Assembly (NCBI GenBank): GCA_026874595.1
Contig: CM049312.1
Coordinates: forward strand, 28,921,456-28,985,455
Source of the DNA: Sipunculus nudus
Lineage: Eukaryota; Annelida; Sipuncula; Golfingiida; Sipunculidae
DNA: 64,000 nt
Direction: 5' to 3'
Shown: positions 1 to 13,102 of the stretch, one piece after another
Numbering within the stretch: position 1 is the first letter of the stretch
Layout of the letters: each line of letters opens with the position of its first letter
The notes under the pieces: model-generated
The model's database searches: none
What the model saw: the letters and a program-made list of their open reading frames with translations, nothing else
What the model was told of the DNA's origin: nothing
Made by a program: the position numbers and the translations under genes

Positions 1-2940
1 TCATCCTATAATTGGGACACCAACAAGCCTTCAAATTACACCAGCGTTATAAATAAAACATCTGATGTTACATCTTACAGATAATCCTGGCAGTAGTTCA
101 CATTCTGCAGCAACATGTCATGTGTACATGCAAACTTCCGATATGAAATGTCAAAATATACGGCTGCCATTTTTGATTTTTTTTACTCCAACAAAGCAGA
201 GTAAATGTAGGCCAACTCAGCAGAGTAATTTATGAAGTTATACACAGCACCCAGTTCCAATACTTCAGTGTTGTAAAAGTTCTCATATAGTCTAACATTT
301 AGTTATTATCATGCCTTGCTGTTTATCATACCAGCCTACCATTAAATTACTAGGCAAGTACATATGATGCTGTCATCAGCAATGTCACTGTCAACCACAC
401 ATAAATTACCAATACTATATTAACTGCATTGTTGTATAATACACAGCACTGCGGTGTGGTGCAGTAGGTACATGACATTAAATTCAAATATTTGTTATGA
501 TTATGAGACAGCTATTTTCACTACAATAATGCAAGGCATTAATAGGTGATACCGTTAATCCATATGCTGCAGGGAAAGGGAATTCAGTCATATTACATAT
601 CACATTTCAGTTATATTAATGGTTATTCAATGTCATCCATTAAAATATAAATTGGCTAAAATTTGTCAAAATTAAAAGTTTTATGTATATTACCACTGCT
701 TTACAGAAAATCTGGCATACTGGCTAATATGTAATTATACAGATTAACATCTATGAAAATTCCACTGAACACACGAAGAAAGGATGGAGACATTCCATTT
801 TTTACTGAGAAGAAAGTCTGGTACAATTTTGATTACTTCACCAAGGATCACATGAATGAATGGCAGCAGTACCAAGTGTTTATCATGACACAAGGACATT
901 TTTTTTTTAAATGGCAACAAGACGATGTTTCACTGGAAGGTTGGATGAAACACTGACAGTAGTTCATCACTGCAGTATTGATCGTGGTTCAGAATGAATC
1001 AATAGGTACAGCTACAGATAGAATCTTGTGCTGTAGAACCAAAATGGAATAAACATATGTTGCATGTATATTAAATACTAAATTAAAAATCTCTAATTTA
1101 TTATCATGTGGCAATAACTAAACATGAGCTACTGTAGCACAGACAAGTCAAGACTGACTCAGACCTTCTATGCTAATCCATATCTGTCATTTAGAGTATA
1201 GATTGGACCAGGTTGCCTGGTTACTGCTAAACATGCATCAAACACTAGGTTTGATGGTTGTTTACTAAAACCATTACCCTGCTTTGGCCATCCAGCAAGC
1301 TGCATAACATCATGTGGATTTTTATGTGACAGTGTTTTTTCTTTTAATTTAATGGATTTCACAGGCTATCAATTTCCTCACTGTTTAAGAACCACAAAAA
1401 CTTTTGTAAGAGAAAAAGGTGTTTATGTGATATTTAACGGCAGATTATCAAGTATGCTAATGAGAGAATTGAGCCACCTTAGATACTCATAATTTTACTT
1501 AAAATTTGATTCACATAAATATTAAGCTTTTCTGTTGGTATGGAAGTAATAACCCTCCAAAGCTTTTGCACACTAGAACCAACAAATTTTAAACTGACAA
1601 AATTTTCTTAATCTAAAGACATATAGTACAACAGTAGCAGGATTAGCAGGACCTTATACATGCATGCTTTACAAATATTAAGGGAGAAGCTGAACCCTGT
1701 ATGTGGGTGCTTGTAAGAATAAAACGAAACACCAATATCATACATGTACAACACATGTTTACAACAGATGTAGTGTAGCTGAACACTGTAACACATGGTA
1801 GTGCACTATCATGCACAATTAATGCATTATTGACCTGTTGTGTATCACATGGTGCACTCAGTAATGCATAGGTGTGTTGTTTCACCTTCCTACAAATAAG
1901 CAAATCTCACTGACTATTTCAAAGAGACTTTGCTCTAACTGGCTGCCTGGCCCGATATATCATGAATTTTCAACAAACTTGCATGTCACTGAAGTGAAAT
2001 CATTAATGTAATAGTAACCTAAAAGTTATCAGTACAGGACTGCTTAAATCTGTTCACATGTCATGTCAAACAAAGAAGATGCACCAGAAACTGGTTAGGT
2101 TTGAAAGCCTTTTTATGATTGGTCAGATTCACTATGGTATAGCAAGACTGTTGATCTAAAAATAGCAACATTTTCTACCTTGTTTTTGACTTACAGATGA
2201 GGCACTTGTTTGGTTCAATCACCTTTTTTTTCACTATTTCACTATCTAGCTGTTGGGGCAGTCTGTTGTCTAAAGCAATGTTATTTTTCCTAAGACAGAC
2301 TTGTTTTTTGGAAGACATGAAATTTTGTTTTAAATATTGAAATTACTTTTTTCTAGGATTATTATGTATTTCTTTCATGTGTATCATGGTATCACAGCAT
2401 ACAATGTTTTAAAAAAATTTCAAAGCTGATATCAGGTCCTATGGAAATGAAGGAATTCTTTACAAACGGGTAAATATAACAAAACATGTTGTTTATGTAG
2501 AGCTCGGCACAAGCATTGAGTTCAAAGTCAAAACACACTTTACTCAAGATTAGTCTTATAAAGATATGAATATGATTATCTTAATGTTTTTGCCTGGTAG
2601 CATCAGATAGTGGTATTGTATCCTGTAGAACATTCTCATGTCCCTTAACAGATTATAAATCCTGCCCTGCATAGTTTTCCCACACCACTGGGATTAAAGC
2701 ATAACTATCTTGATTAAAAGTCAGAGGGTCCAACATTGGTCGTTGCACCTTTGTGGGAAATTTCCACCCCTGCATCAGGTTAATACTGTGAATTCAACAG
2801 TGACACAGCTGTAAGACCTGTGTCGTGTGACCAGAAAATCAAAGCAGGTGCTTAGTCATGTGATAAAAAGTATCCTATTGTCAGGTGATTATCTAAATAG
2901 GTGCTTCACTGAGAAAAGCCAAATTCATAGTACACATGAC
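1..2940. other. AT-rich noncoding DNA, no gene supported
   Basis: I see short unsupported frames in all phases, poly-A/T tracts and no convincing splice-bounded exon. The minus frame at 1168-1362 (ending LNDRYGLA then stop) is the most protein-like piece but lacks a good acceptor. Confidence 0.5.
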
Positions 2941-3075
2941 TGATAACCTGGTTCTAGGTACATGTACCTGTATACTGCATACATGCATACATGCATACAT
3001 GCATACATGTTAACAGTGACCATGTGGCGGATCTCCCCCTCTTTCTCTCTCTTTACTGCTCTCTCTCTCTAAATA
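2941..3075. repeat. microsatellite cluster: (GCATACAT)n then CT-rich tract
   Basis: About four copies of an 8-bp unit GCATACAT occupy 2978-3008, followed by an interrupted CTCT run at about 3038-3070. Confidence 0.9.
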
Positions 3076-3450
3076 TAGCTCTCATGAACACATATAATAC
3101 AAAAGAAATCTAGCTAAGTAAGTAAACAATGAAGTTGACAAATTTGTTAAAGTCAGGCAGTTTACTGCAGTTAAATATACTTTACACATGAGTGAAAAGG
3201 AAAGGTGTTCTTTTTGGGCAGATGGCCGTAAAGGCATGTTCTACTGCATATGGGAACCAGCTGATTAACCTATTACTTTGTAACAGGTCTGTAAATTGAG
3301 CCAGGATTGGCATTAAATTTTGTCTTGTGATATAGATGACATAAAGACATGCTCCACTGCATTAAGGATCAGTTTTTGCAATTGCTACGTCATTCACTTA
3401 ATTGGAGTTAATACTAGGGTGACATGGATCACGTGTGATTGGTCGCTTAC

Positions 3451-3523
3451 CTGAAGCTGGAACAAAATAGAAAGGTCGGTAAGCCAGGAAGTGTGGAGGA
3501 GCCTTAGGTCCCAGTGCAATCAT
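3451..3523 (-). CDS. possible first coding exon (24 residues) running leftward
   Basis: On the minus strand an ATG with A at -3 opens a frame reading MIALGPKAPPHFLAYRPFYF then VPAS. It runs straight into a consensus donor (GCTTCAG then GTAAGC), ending in phase 1. An in-frame TGA lies about 33 bases upstream of the ATG, so this would be a start codon in a 5' exon. The flank at 3524-3780 is more GC-rich than average and could hold the 5' UTR. A possible downstream partner is a 60-codon minus frame at 1168-1362 ending LNDRYGLA, but its acceptor is poor. Low certainty. Confidence 0.3.
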
Positions 3524-6513
3524 TGTCAGCCAGTGACAAGCCACAAATACATGTCAATGCTATCCAAGGGAGGTCTTTACACTGTCCACCTCCTTCTATT
3601 GTCACCTGTACTAGCCAGAATGGTTAGGGAGGTGTTAATACACAGAGCCACTAACACACCCCTTGACACAGAGAGCGCTCCAGGCCAATATGCACTCCCA
3701 CGGTTCCCTGCAGGTGAACTACCACTGATCTATACTGGCTCCCCCACTACAACACTTATCGCCAAGTCATCTTTGTGATAGACCAAAGGCCAATCATAGA
3801 TATACCAAAACACTGTGGTCATGAGCAGTTGGCTCGAGAAACCATGTCCAACTCAACAGTTACAGGACAAGCCATACTGCACCCATATTTCAACTGTATG
3901 TCCACATATTACATCATATCAATCCAGCCTGGCAGTCATTAACCATATAGTGCAATGTCATAATGTAGTATCCACAGTGACACGGTCTCCACAGAGGATT
4001 CTAGATGAGAAATAATGAAGAACTCATCACTGATAGGTTTTCTCAACCAACATGTATACAGCTACTTCGATGAGTCTGCAATCACTGGAATTTCCACCAA
4101 TCACAAGCCACTGGGCTGACCAAAATCAATTCTTCCTGAGAGAAGACACGAAGCTTCCTATTGGCTGCCATGGTGGTCTCCAGGTTCAATGCCTGCCTCA
4201 TTTTGTAAATATTAGGACAAGGCTACTGATGTTGTGCAACACACCAAGATACCTACTGCTATATTTAATCATGACATTGTTCTGTTTCAGGTTTTCTTAA
4301 GTAAACACAATACTTCAGTTTATTTTTAACCCTGCATGAGGCAAAAGCGAGGTTACAGTTTTTGGTCCATTTTTGTGTCCTTAAAATGACTGAACTGTTT
4401 CATAGATTTTAATTAATCATTTATGTAACATTTTTACTCTGTTTCATCAACCCTGTCCAATTAATTTTTTTTTATATTTCTTTTGAATTGGTTTTATTAG
4501 TTAATACAATGCAGCTGTTATCACAGGAGGTATTGTGGTGATTTATGATGATTTAAATAAGTATGAAATTAATATATTTACTTTGCAATGATGGGGTAGT
4601 TTTGATTTGCTTAGAAAGAGCTGCAAATACATTAGCATCATTTCAATTGGCTATATATCTGTTTATTTCTGTTATATAGGAGACATGTATGTCACATTAA
4701 AAATGACATAACATACAAACACCACTGTCATATCATCTTTGTGTATCCTCAAATGTTTGTAGTTTAAGATCGTCTGTTAAAGCCTACATATATATGTCAC
4801 TATGCCAGGTATCTGTTTATAATCATATTTCATTTGAATTTCATTTCCAAACATTTCAAAGTTTTTTTTTCATTATTAAAAAGTATGCCATTTTTTCTAG
4901 TGGGTGCAAGAACTCTCACAGATCTTAATTAACTTCAATACCTTTTCTGATAAATGATCATTTTAAACATTTGCATTTTACCCCTCGGCCTAACCAGAGC
5001 CAAATAAATATTCTGGCCCCTGTGTCAAGCGTACATATTCAGATCTTTAAATTTTTGCACTGATAAGTTAAGAAGGATTCACCAAACACGTGATTCATGG
5101 AACTTTTCGGACCAGTTTAATAGACAATAATATATTTAGCAAGGCTCACTGCAAAAGTTGTGCTTTTTCCCAAATTGGGGAATATGAGCTGTATTGATTT
5201 AGGTTTATGCTTTATTGTGCTTCTTTCTGGTTATTTTATTTTTATTTCTACTGACCGTACCAAGTCTTGTAGAAAAAAATTTGTATAACATGAATTAAAC
5301 AAATAGTCACCTTATATACAGGGTATTTATAAATAAAAAGTAAAATGTATTGATTGATCTTTTTTTTTACCTGGCAAAGAGACAGGTTTGTGACACATGT
5401 TATACACCCTTCATGTATCTAACCTGAAGAGTGCCTAAAAATAAACCTACATGCCTGGTAGTAATTGATTTTGCAGTTTAAACATGCAATGTGGTAATTA
5501 AATTCAGGCCGTGCAATAAAAGTACCACTGTTACCTTAGAATAATGAATGTTTGTACATGTACCGTTGCTCAATGATTCATAGCCTGGCAGAACCTCTAC
5601 TGCCCCCCCCCCCCCTCCACTTCTGCCTATTTTGTGCACAACTGTCACCACCCATAAAGAATCACTATTCACTAATATGGATTATCTGATGAACTAAACG
5701 TGTCGTCATCATCATGTCACATGGTCTCATTAATATTCATTAAATGTCACTAAGCTATGACCACTAGGTCAATGTCATGGCTCCTGCTGGTTGGGTGTGG
5801 GCTTTTTAAGCAAGAGGCTTAAAAAAACAGCTCCACTTGCATGATTACCACAGATTTTTTATTCTTATTTTCTTTTAAAAGCCCACACTTGCATCCGCAG
5901 ATCTTTGTCAAGTTGAAAATTGAAACATGCAATGTGCTGGTGTGGGACACATGGCTTAGAGTACTTTGGCTTCAGAACTCGGGGCCAAAATTGAGAGGGA
6001 AAAAGACGTGGAACTCAAGTTTTCTTGCTGCTTCCATCAAAACAATTATAGCTTACATATTTGCTTATAAATTAAGTTGCTACATCATCCAAAAGATCCC
6101 ACAACATAAGGCTTTATTTTATAGAAGCCTGACAAGCAGGATATTATAATAGGCTGATGTGGTCACAAAAATTACTCCATTCACTGCCACTAGATGGCAG
6201 TTATAACAGCCTGGGTTTCTAATTCAAGTTAATGACAACAGATGACAGAGGTAAACATGAAATGCATACATATTATTTCCAGTCAAGCCTGAATCGACAG
6301 TGTTAGTATTCTTCTTTTGATTTCCTAATACCAGATTCTTATCTTTCCATATGATAGTATATTTCAGAGATAATTGGTCTTTGGAAACTTGTTTCATGCA
6401 CAAGTATTTCAGTCACCTGCCCCCTCTACAGCATACAATTCCAAAATGAATCAATACATTTCTGCTTGAACATCCGCACTAAGTGCTGAACAGTATCCAT
6501 CATTTTTATTAAC
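3524..6513. other. noncoding DNA
   Basis: The left part (3524-3780) has raised GC and may be the 5' flank of the possible exon at 3451. The remainder is AT-rich with a C13 run at 5603-5615. No supported gene. Confidence 0.5.
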
Positions 6514-7260
6514 TAGGGACCCATGGGTCTTGACACTCAGCTGCATTTGTCTATAAAGATATATGTTTATGAGGTTTTCCAAAATATTGGTCCTGTGATC
6601 AGTTTGAAGCCAACCTGTCTACCCAAACTGGAGTTATCATCCATAAACTAATTTGTGAATGGATGGGCCCTGTGACCTTAACCTCTGACCTCGTGACCCC
6701 GAAATCAAAAGCAAACTTCCCCCATTGGCAGGTGCACCACATGTCGATCATAGAAGGATTGAGATGAAAAGTTTGGCTTATAAAGCATCCACAATCTTTC
6801 TCAAGTAGTGGGTCCTGTGACCTTGACCTTTGATCTCATGACCCCAGAATCAACAGTTCTTACTTTAGTGGTGGGCCATATATAAGTCAAGTTTGAAACC
6901 AATATTTCAAACCAAACTGGTGGTATCATCTGGAAATTAATATGTGGATAGATGGCCCCCATGACCTTGACCTTTGACCATGTGACCCCAAATTCATTTA
7001 TGCTCTCCCCATACTGGCAGGTCAGCTAAATGTGCAAGATTGATAGTTTGAGATGAAAAGCTTGGCTTAAAATGCAGCCATAATCTTTTTAAATGAGTCC
7101 TGTGACCTTGACCTTTGACCTCCTGACCCCAAAATCATTTATGTCAGAACTTGCTATAGTGGTGGGCCATACGTAAGTCAAGTTTGAAATCCATATGTCA
7201 ATACAACCTGACAGACAGACAGGGTGATTACTTTAAGGCATCAACTTGTGATCAATACAC
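6514..7260 (+). mobile_element. non-autonomous repeat element with four ~145-bp internal units (TGACCTTGACC family)
   Basis: The element begins with GGGACCCATGGGTC followed by a CTCAGCTG box, the same 5' signature seen at 30301 and 45338. Inside are four units about 145 bp apart, each with CCTGTGACCTTGACCTTTGAC followed by a TGACCCC box (near 6673, 6818, 6962 and 7103). Between them lie repeated phrases such as GGTGGGCCATA and CAAGTTTGAAA. It closes near a GACAGACAGACAG tract. An inverted relative lies at about 40300-41175 and a decayed one at about 26500-26960. There is no coding capacity. Confidence 0.75.
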
Positions 7261-7371
7261 ACACCAGGTTTTGGGACACTAGATGTAATTACAGGTGAGA
7301 AACTGATATGATTGTTGTCATTTTATAGTAAAAAAAAAAAAAAGAAAAATATTCCTTAAAATAACAAAAAA

Positions 7372-7722
7372 TACACGTGGCGCCACCACTTTGAGGGAAC
7401 TGACAAAACTAGCCATAGTCAATATTCAAAGCTAGATTGATGACAATTAATGCATTAATTATCTAGATATTGGAGGTTTTGTATTATATTTTTGATTATT
7501 CTGGGGGCTACTTTCAAGCCCCATAGCTTGGTGGATATAGGTCACAGTGACCTAATTTCAGGTTTCCAAGGAGTTTTTTTATTGACCTCCTTGGATGTTC
7601 ACTTAGAAGTATCTAGGACCAGCAGTTGCGATTTGTACCCTGCTAACGGATGGCCGGACGGCCGACGGACAAAGCTCCATTCCAAAACCTCAGTTGACTT
7701 ACAGTCAGCTGAGCTAATTAAA
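7372..7722 (+). mobile_element. single unit of the GGTGGCGCCACC / ATTTCAGGTTTCC repeat with 3' terminus
   Basis: Starts at a GTGGCGCCACC palindrome and continues through a CCCCATAGCT...GGATATAGGTCA segment, ATTTCAGGTTTCCAAGGAG, a GACGGCCGACGGAC tract and the terminal CAGTCAGCTGAGCTAA. This is one monomer plus 3' cap of the family arrayed at 30.6-39.4 kb. It contains the perfect palindrome AGGTCACAGTGACCT at 7539-7553. Confidence 0.75.
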
Positions 7723-7725
7723 AAT

Positions 7726-8222
7726 GATTAAATACTGAAAAATGTCAATTTCATAAGAAGTTCATGGTGAATACAGATCCACTAATCAAAACATTTTAAC
7801 AAATTATCATGTTAAGTGAGTAAATTTATATATTTCCTGATTTTTGACAAACTGCATTATGTTTGGGCCCATAACTTCAAACAATTAAGCAATACTGCCC
7901 TAACTTTTGGCAAGTATATCAGAAATATATGCAGGAATGGTCGAGTGAAATATGAATAGATTAACCACAGTAGTTTTAATACTGGGCAATTTTGAAGTGT
8001 AACAATAGGATTTTAATGGAAAATAGAGGTTTTTCCTTAATTTCTTGAAGGAACAAAGTCGCAATGACCCAGTTTTAGGTATGGTAGGAGAACTGAGCGA
8101 TATCTAACTCTATGTCAAATTTTGGATTAGTAGGTCTAATGGTTTCAAAACATGCCTTGTTAACGGACGGCTGAAAGTAAGGCTGGGTGGACAATGGACC
8201 ATTGCTATAGCTATAGTTAGCA
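7726..8222 (+). mobile_element. decayed copy of the GGGCCCATAACTT repeat family
   Basis: Contains TTTCCTGATTTTTGACAAA, GCATTATGTTTGGGCCCATA, GAAGTGTAACAATAGG and GAACAAAGTCGCAATGACCC in the same order as the copies at 53480-54110, 55080-56105 and (inverted) 56330-57390. It ends with a GACAATGGACCATTGCTATAG tail. It is older and more diverged than those copies. Confidence 0.7.
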
Positions 8223-10150
8223 TCATCTCAGCCCTCTGACATTGTGACTAGATTACTGGCTGTCAGAGTGGGTTTACATCTAGGTCTCAGGAACGCATTA
8301 TAAGACCCCATTAGGATGCAAATATTTTCGTCATTTTTTAAAATGACTAATGGCCAACAGATACACCAGTTGTCAACTGACATAAACCAGACTAATCGTT
8401 AGCAAACTTAGTATACTTTCTATTAAAACATGAGGGAGAAAGTTCTGTTTGAAATCAGCATACTGGTTAACCCCTCAGCATGTTTGTTGAATTTCTGACT
8501 GCATAAATACAGGCATGGCTGGCATGGTTTACAGGACACAGCCAACTTGTACGTGATACAGGAAATGACTCATTACCATAGTTGCAAGTTACTACATGAT
8601 GGAAGACCACTGAGATGCATTCCTCGATATTGCTTGTATCATGACTCATATAGGCTTACCAGCCCAATTATCATTGCCAACTGAGTCAGGTTTTCACGGC
8701 CAACTTTTAGTCAGCTGATCTAAAAAGGTTAAGAGTTTCCAGTGTCTTTTTCTTAAAAATAGGATAAGTGAGACTTTTTTTCTAATTCATTCATTATGAG
8801 TGTGTAAACTTAAACAAACAAAACCACTAATACCTGTGTTTAATGAAGTTAACTGGGATACCTAAGTTTGTCAGCAGAACATAATAGAGATTGGTCATTT
8901 GACTGTCCAGCATAACTGTTTACAAACACATGTGAGGTTTGACACAAGCAAATGTTTCACTTTTAATTTAGACTATTCACTAAAATCAAATTCTGCAGGG
9001 AACTGCAGTTTAGACTTTGACACAAAGGGATGATTCAAATGGTGCATATTGAATTTAAAATCTAAACAGAGTTTTACTGGCTATTTCAATATTGTTGACA
9101 TTCATTTTCTCCAGATAGGTAAGTGATATCACAATTGAAATGTCTTACAGCATATATCATTATTAGTATCATGCCAGGTTGATGTTTTAAAAATATTAGT
9201 CTTATTGATCAATTCAGCCACAGTCCTACCATACCAAGTAACAAATTCTGATTACCCTTCACACACCATACTTATGGATTAAGGCCAGTGAACATGGTCA
9301 ATAAAACAAATGCATCTAGTTGATGTTCAAACATAACAACAAGTGGTACTAATGGAACTATCAGAACACATGTATCCCAAACATTTGAAGGATCACTGGT
9401 TTGTACAGACCTCTAGTTCAGCAGCCTAGAAATGATGACAACACAAGTTTTCTAGACAAAAACAGGGTGATTATCACATTGTGTAATTTGCACTGGACAT
9501 GTGAATTCTGTCCTCAAAGTTGGAACTGCACTTTAATTGAACATTTTTTCCTGGACATTTTAAAACTAGCAAGCATCTTCAGTACAAATGGTGTAGCAAA
9601 TTCATCCAGTTCACATGTCATTGAAGGCTGACAAATAAACAATGGGGCTTAAAATTTTATTGTACCACAAATATCAGGTGCATTGGTAGGTATCGCCAGT
9701 CTAGAAATCCAATTGGTCCACATTTATTTACCAGTGCCCTTGCAAACCCAACAGTAAGAAGCATGAGTATTTTAACTGTGAATATCATTGTTGGTAGTTA
9801 TGCTATGATGTAATTTTATGTTTTCTTTTTAAATAATGCTCCATTCAGTGGCTATTAAATTTGACTGAAGATCAGGGAAATCCAACCAAGTTCTATGGGG
9901 ATGACACTAACACAACACATCAGCCATAAAAAAGGAAATCAACAAAGACCAATCACACAGCTTTGGATAAAATAAAATATTCATTTTTTATACTTGCAGG
10001 ACAGTTAGGGTATTTCCACATACTGAATGATGATGGGACTATTTTTATTAATGGATGCTCATCGATAAATCAGCACTGCAACATTAGTTACATTATCCAC
10101 CACCAGAGGTCAACACTGGTTATGCTAACCATGGCCAGCTGTTACAATTG
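8223..10150. other. noncoding DNA with repeat fragments
   Basis: A stray CAGCTGATCTAAAAA element terminus lies at about 8710. A donor-like GTAAGC on the minus strand at 8657 follows a short open frame (GRENLTQLAMIIGL), but every nearby acceptor leaves an unconvincing exon. Nothing else supported. Confidence 0.4.
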
Positions 10151-10184
10151 TCATATACAATAACAAACCAAAACAGGAAGGTAC

Positions 10185-10292
10185 CATGGTGATGTTACAA
10201 CACTAACTGCATCATCAATAAGCTTTTGAATGTGTATAGCTGGTTCCTTCTCGATAAGAATTGTATCATGAAGGGAAAAAATGGGATCAAAA
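10185..10292 (-). CDS. candidate coding exon, unknown protein
   Basis: The minus strand reads FDPIFSLHDTILIEKEPAIH, then IQKLIDDAVSVVTSPW, a convincing amphipathic peptide. The frame is open from about 10330 to a TGA at 10151. A plausible acceptor (CTTCTTAATTACATTCTACTGAG) places the exon start in phase 2. Alternatively, an in-frame ATG 16 codons upstream could begin a 58-residue frame. The 3' edge is less clear: CACCATG then GTACCT is a weak donor. A possible 23-nt companion exon lies at 11047-11069 (acceptor ACTGCAAG, donor AAG then GTAAGC) and ends in the phase this exon needs if read from phase 0. No family recognised; a chance open frame remains possible. Confidence 0.4.
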
Positions 10293-10680
10293 CTCAGTAG
10301 AATGTAATTAAGAAGATGAAATTCCATTGGGGCAAAAAATAAATTTTTTACTAGCTTTTAAATTGTGACTTATTCAAATGAAAGTTAAAAAATTTAGAAA
10401 TTAAAATTCAGAAAAAAAGAAGGATGAACCAGCTGATCCAAACAATGCAGGATAATCACTTTAGTAGTGACATCTGAAAATACTGTTCAAGAGCCAAAAA
10501 CTTTACACTAGTAGATCATACTTTGATTGAAGCTATTTTTAGTCTGTAGTAAATTTGATGACTTGTTTGATGAAGAATTCACAAGATTTCCTCTGATTAC
10601 ACAATGTTCTGAAATTATGACTGTTTTTATGAAAAATATAAGCCCTTTAAAGAACAATGTGTTTACAGTAGTTCATTTTA

Positions 10681-10766
10681 GTTGTTTCTGATAATATCAG
10701 CATGTTTTCATTTCTGTTTTTAATTTATATGTAGTTTAGTTGTTTCTGATGATATCAGCATGTTTT
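10681..10766 (+). repeat. two-copy tandem duplication, ~58-bp period
   Basis: GTTGTTTCTGATAATATCAG at 10681 recurs as GTTGTTTCTGATGATATCAG at 10739, both followed by CATGTTTT; one mismatch in the core. Confidence 0.85.
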
Positions 10767-11478
10767 AAATTTTTCATATCTGTTTTAATACATGTGTAGC
10801 ACCATAATGAGGCATTTATGAATAGATGTGCAACAGCGTTCACTCTACACGTCAATTCATATAATAAAATATGATAAAAATAATAATAATTTATCTTTTT
10901 TGATTCCTTACTTTCTTATATTACTCTACAAGCCTATAGCTACTGATTGACACTTTAGACAAATAAGCCCCAAATTTACGTTCATATTCACAGCATGTAT
11001 ACATGTTGTTTCTGTCTCACAATTTTCAATTTTGTGTTGTGCTTACCTTATCTGAATGTGATTCCTGGTCTTGCAGTCACAAATGCAGGGAAATCTCTCT
11101 TAACCAGCACTTATCTATTTCTCTATTACAGACACTTCTGTATTACAGGTACATGATGGAGTCCCATGAAAAGATCTAAAGGTATGTGAACTGTCTAATA
11201 TGGGCACTCCTCTATGAAGGCACATTCCACTGTATGCAATGTTGTCTTTTATTTTTTCAAGGCTGAATCAAAAGAATGGGGGCACTGTTTACTGAATGAG
11301 GATTATAAAATAATGACAATATGTGATTATTAAACCCTCTGGATTTCAGGTTCTTTATTAATTGGGTATGGGAAAGCAAGAACTCCTAACATTTGTATGA
11401 CACATCAGAATGAATTTCTGAGGTCACTCTCTACAATCGACCTTTGACCTTACAGTAAAGACCTCTCTGACACCATGC

Positions 11479-11502
11479 GGGGGGGGGGGGGGGGGGGGGG
11501 GG
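11479..11502. repeat. G24 homopolymer
   Basis: Uninterrupted run of 24 G on the plus strand in an otherwise AT-rich context. Confidence 0.95.
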
Positions 11503-11879
11503 TCCTCAATTGGTTGAGGGGAATGTCAGCTTGGGGGGTTGTACAAAATATAGCACACGAAGGTTGTTTTTGGTATTTTTATGCATGAATCCTTTTTCAC
11601 TTGACCCTGCAGCAGTTCATTTGAAAAGGATGTAATATGAACCATGAAATTGACAGCATCTCCAATTAGCGCTCATTTGTCACGTGTTTTTGTTTATATT
11701 TTGTTATATCAAGACATCATGTACCACAAAAATGGTTCATCACACCATTTTATCTTATAACTAGAATACGGGTAATCAACAAGCAACTATGTGTATCCAC
11801 CGAAATCAGAGTGGGATGGGTGAAGTGAGGCATGGATTTAGTGGCAAGGGGAAATAGAGTGAGGTGTGTTGCATATTAG

Positions 11880-12800
11880 CATGGATGTCAGCAGCCGAAA
11901 TGTGTATGTAGGTTGTGCTACCTACACCAAAATCCAGAAAGCTGTCAAAGTTGGATACAAATGCAAAAATTCAAACCACTGCTGAGATAGGAGTGATTTT
12001 ATCCCATGGCAGACCAACAGTTTTGCGTATGATAAAGAGCTATATGCGATCAAGACACATGCAAAATTTTGGCATAATCGGTCAAACGGTTCCAAAGATA
12101 TGAGCTTGGATGTCTGCAGCGTATATGTGAAGGTAGGTGGCGCCACCTGCATAAAATCAAGAAAGAAATCCAAGATGTGTAAACCTGCAAAATTTTAGGC
12201 AGATAAGTCAAACCACTGCTGAGATATAAGTGATTTTATCCGACGGCAGACAAACAGAGGGACGCTGTGCAAAAATGGTTGCAGGTGGTGCCACCAGTTT
12301 GGCGTATGATAAAGAGCTATGTGAGATCTATACACATGCTAAAATTTTTGCCCAATCGGTCAAACGGTTCCCGAGATGTAAGCCTGGATGTCTGCAGCGT
12401 AAACATAAATGTAGGTGGTGCCACCTGCCACAAAATCCAGAAAGCTATCCAAGATGTATAAACCTGCAAAATTTTAGGCAGATAAGTCAAAACAATGCAG
12501 GGATATGAGTGAATTTATCCCACAGCAGACAAACAGACGAACCCTGTGCAAAACTGGTTGCAGGTGGCGCCACCATTTTTTATGTATGTTATAATTCTAT
12601 TCAAGAGCTACATTTGTGCAAAAATTGTTTCCTGATCGGTCAAACTGTTCCCGAAATATGTGGGTTAATGTGTCAAAACAGACGCACAAGATGGATGCAC
12701 TGGAGAGAGGTCAACGCAAAATATTTTGGCACCAGTTCACATGTGACCGGATAATTGTGTAAAGTTTCGGAAAAATTTGTCCAGTGGTCTCTGAGTTCTA
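11880..12800 (+). repeat. tandem repeat, ~280-bp units with GGTGGCGCCACC palindromes
   Basis: Phrases recur in order: GGATGTC(T)GCAGC (11884, ~12108, ~12386), ATGATAAAGAGCTAT, CAATCGGTCAAACGGTTCC, AGATATGAGTGATTTTATCC, and two palindromic boxes per unit (12133, 12283, 12413, 12562). About two and a half to three units. Related copies lie at about 53000-53420 and 60590-60870. No coding capacity beyond chance frames. Confidence 0.75.
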
Positions 12801-12907
12801 TTCCGGAAACGAACGCTGGGGCGGCGGAACCTGGTCAAAAACATAGTATCCGCAAAACTTTGTATTGGCACATACAATTATTTTCACATGTCTGAATTAA
12901 CAGTAGC

Positions 12908-13102
12908 TTAATTCTGCAGGAATTTGTCATAATCTTTGTAATACTTGAGCACTTCTTTGCCGTGTAGTGCGTGATGCGGTATGTCCGGCGCATAACCCAA
13001 GACCCCCCACGTAGGGCCGTGAGGCTTTTTTCTCTCTGAATAGCTGTGACGGCAGGTGAATGTTCTAAGGTTCTGCTGAGATTTCACCATTTGTCTAGGA
13101 GG
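12908..13102 (-). CDS. putative terminal coding exon (C-terminal ~64 residues)
   Basis: The minus strand has an acceptor (TTGTTACCTACAG) followed by an open frame of 64 codons ending in TAA. The peptide is basic at first (PPRQMVKSQQNLRTFTCRH) and ends with a compact segment containing GVLGYAPDIPHH and GKEVLKYYKDYDKFLQN, which looks like a conserved C-terminus. GC content and third-position use resemble the neighbouring long exon. Read this way it needs an upstream exon ending in phase 0. The long exon 200 bp upstream ends in phase 1, and joining the two would hit TAG after two codons. It may therefore be an alternative last exon spliced from the phase-0 exon at 22396-22463, or belong to another transcript. 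No domain family recognised. Confidence 0.6.
   Translation of the reverse strand, partial: PPRQMVKSQQNLRTFTCRHSYSERKKPHGPTWGVLGYAPDIPHHALHGKEVLKYYKDYDKFLQN

Noticed and set aside
1168-1362. Minus frame ending LNDRYGLA
   Set aside because: Peptide looks plausible, but there is no pyrimidine-rich acceptor and no ATG at its head; kept only as a possible partner of 3451-3523.
8655-8710. Possible minus exon reading GRENLTQLAMIIGL before a GTAAGC donor
   Set aside because: All upstream acceptors within reach either introduce stops or lie in a mobile-element terminus (CAGCTGATCTAAAA).
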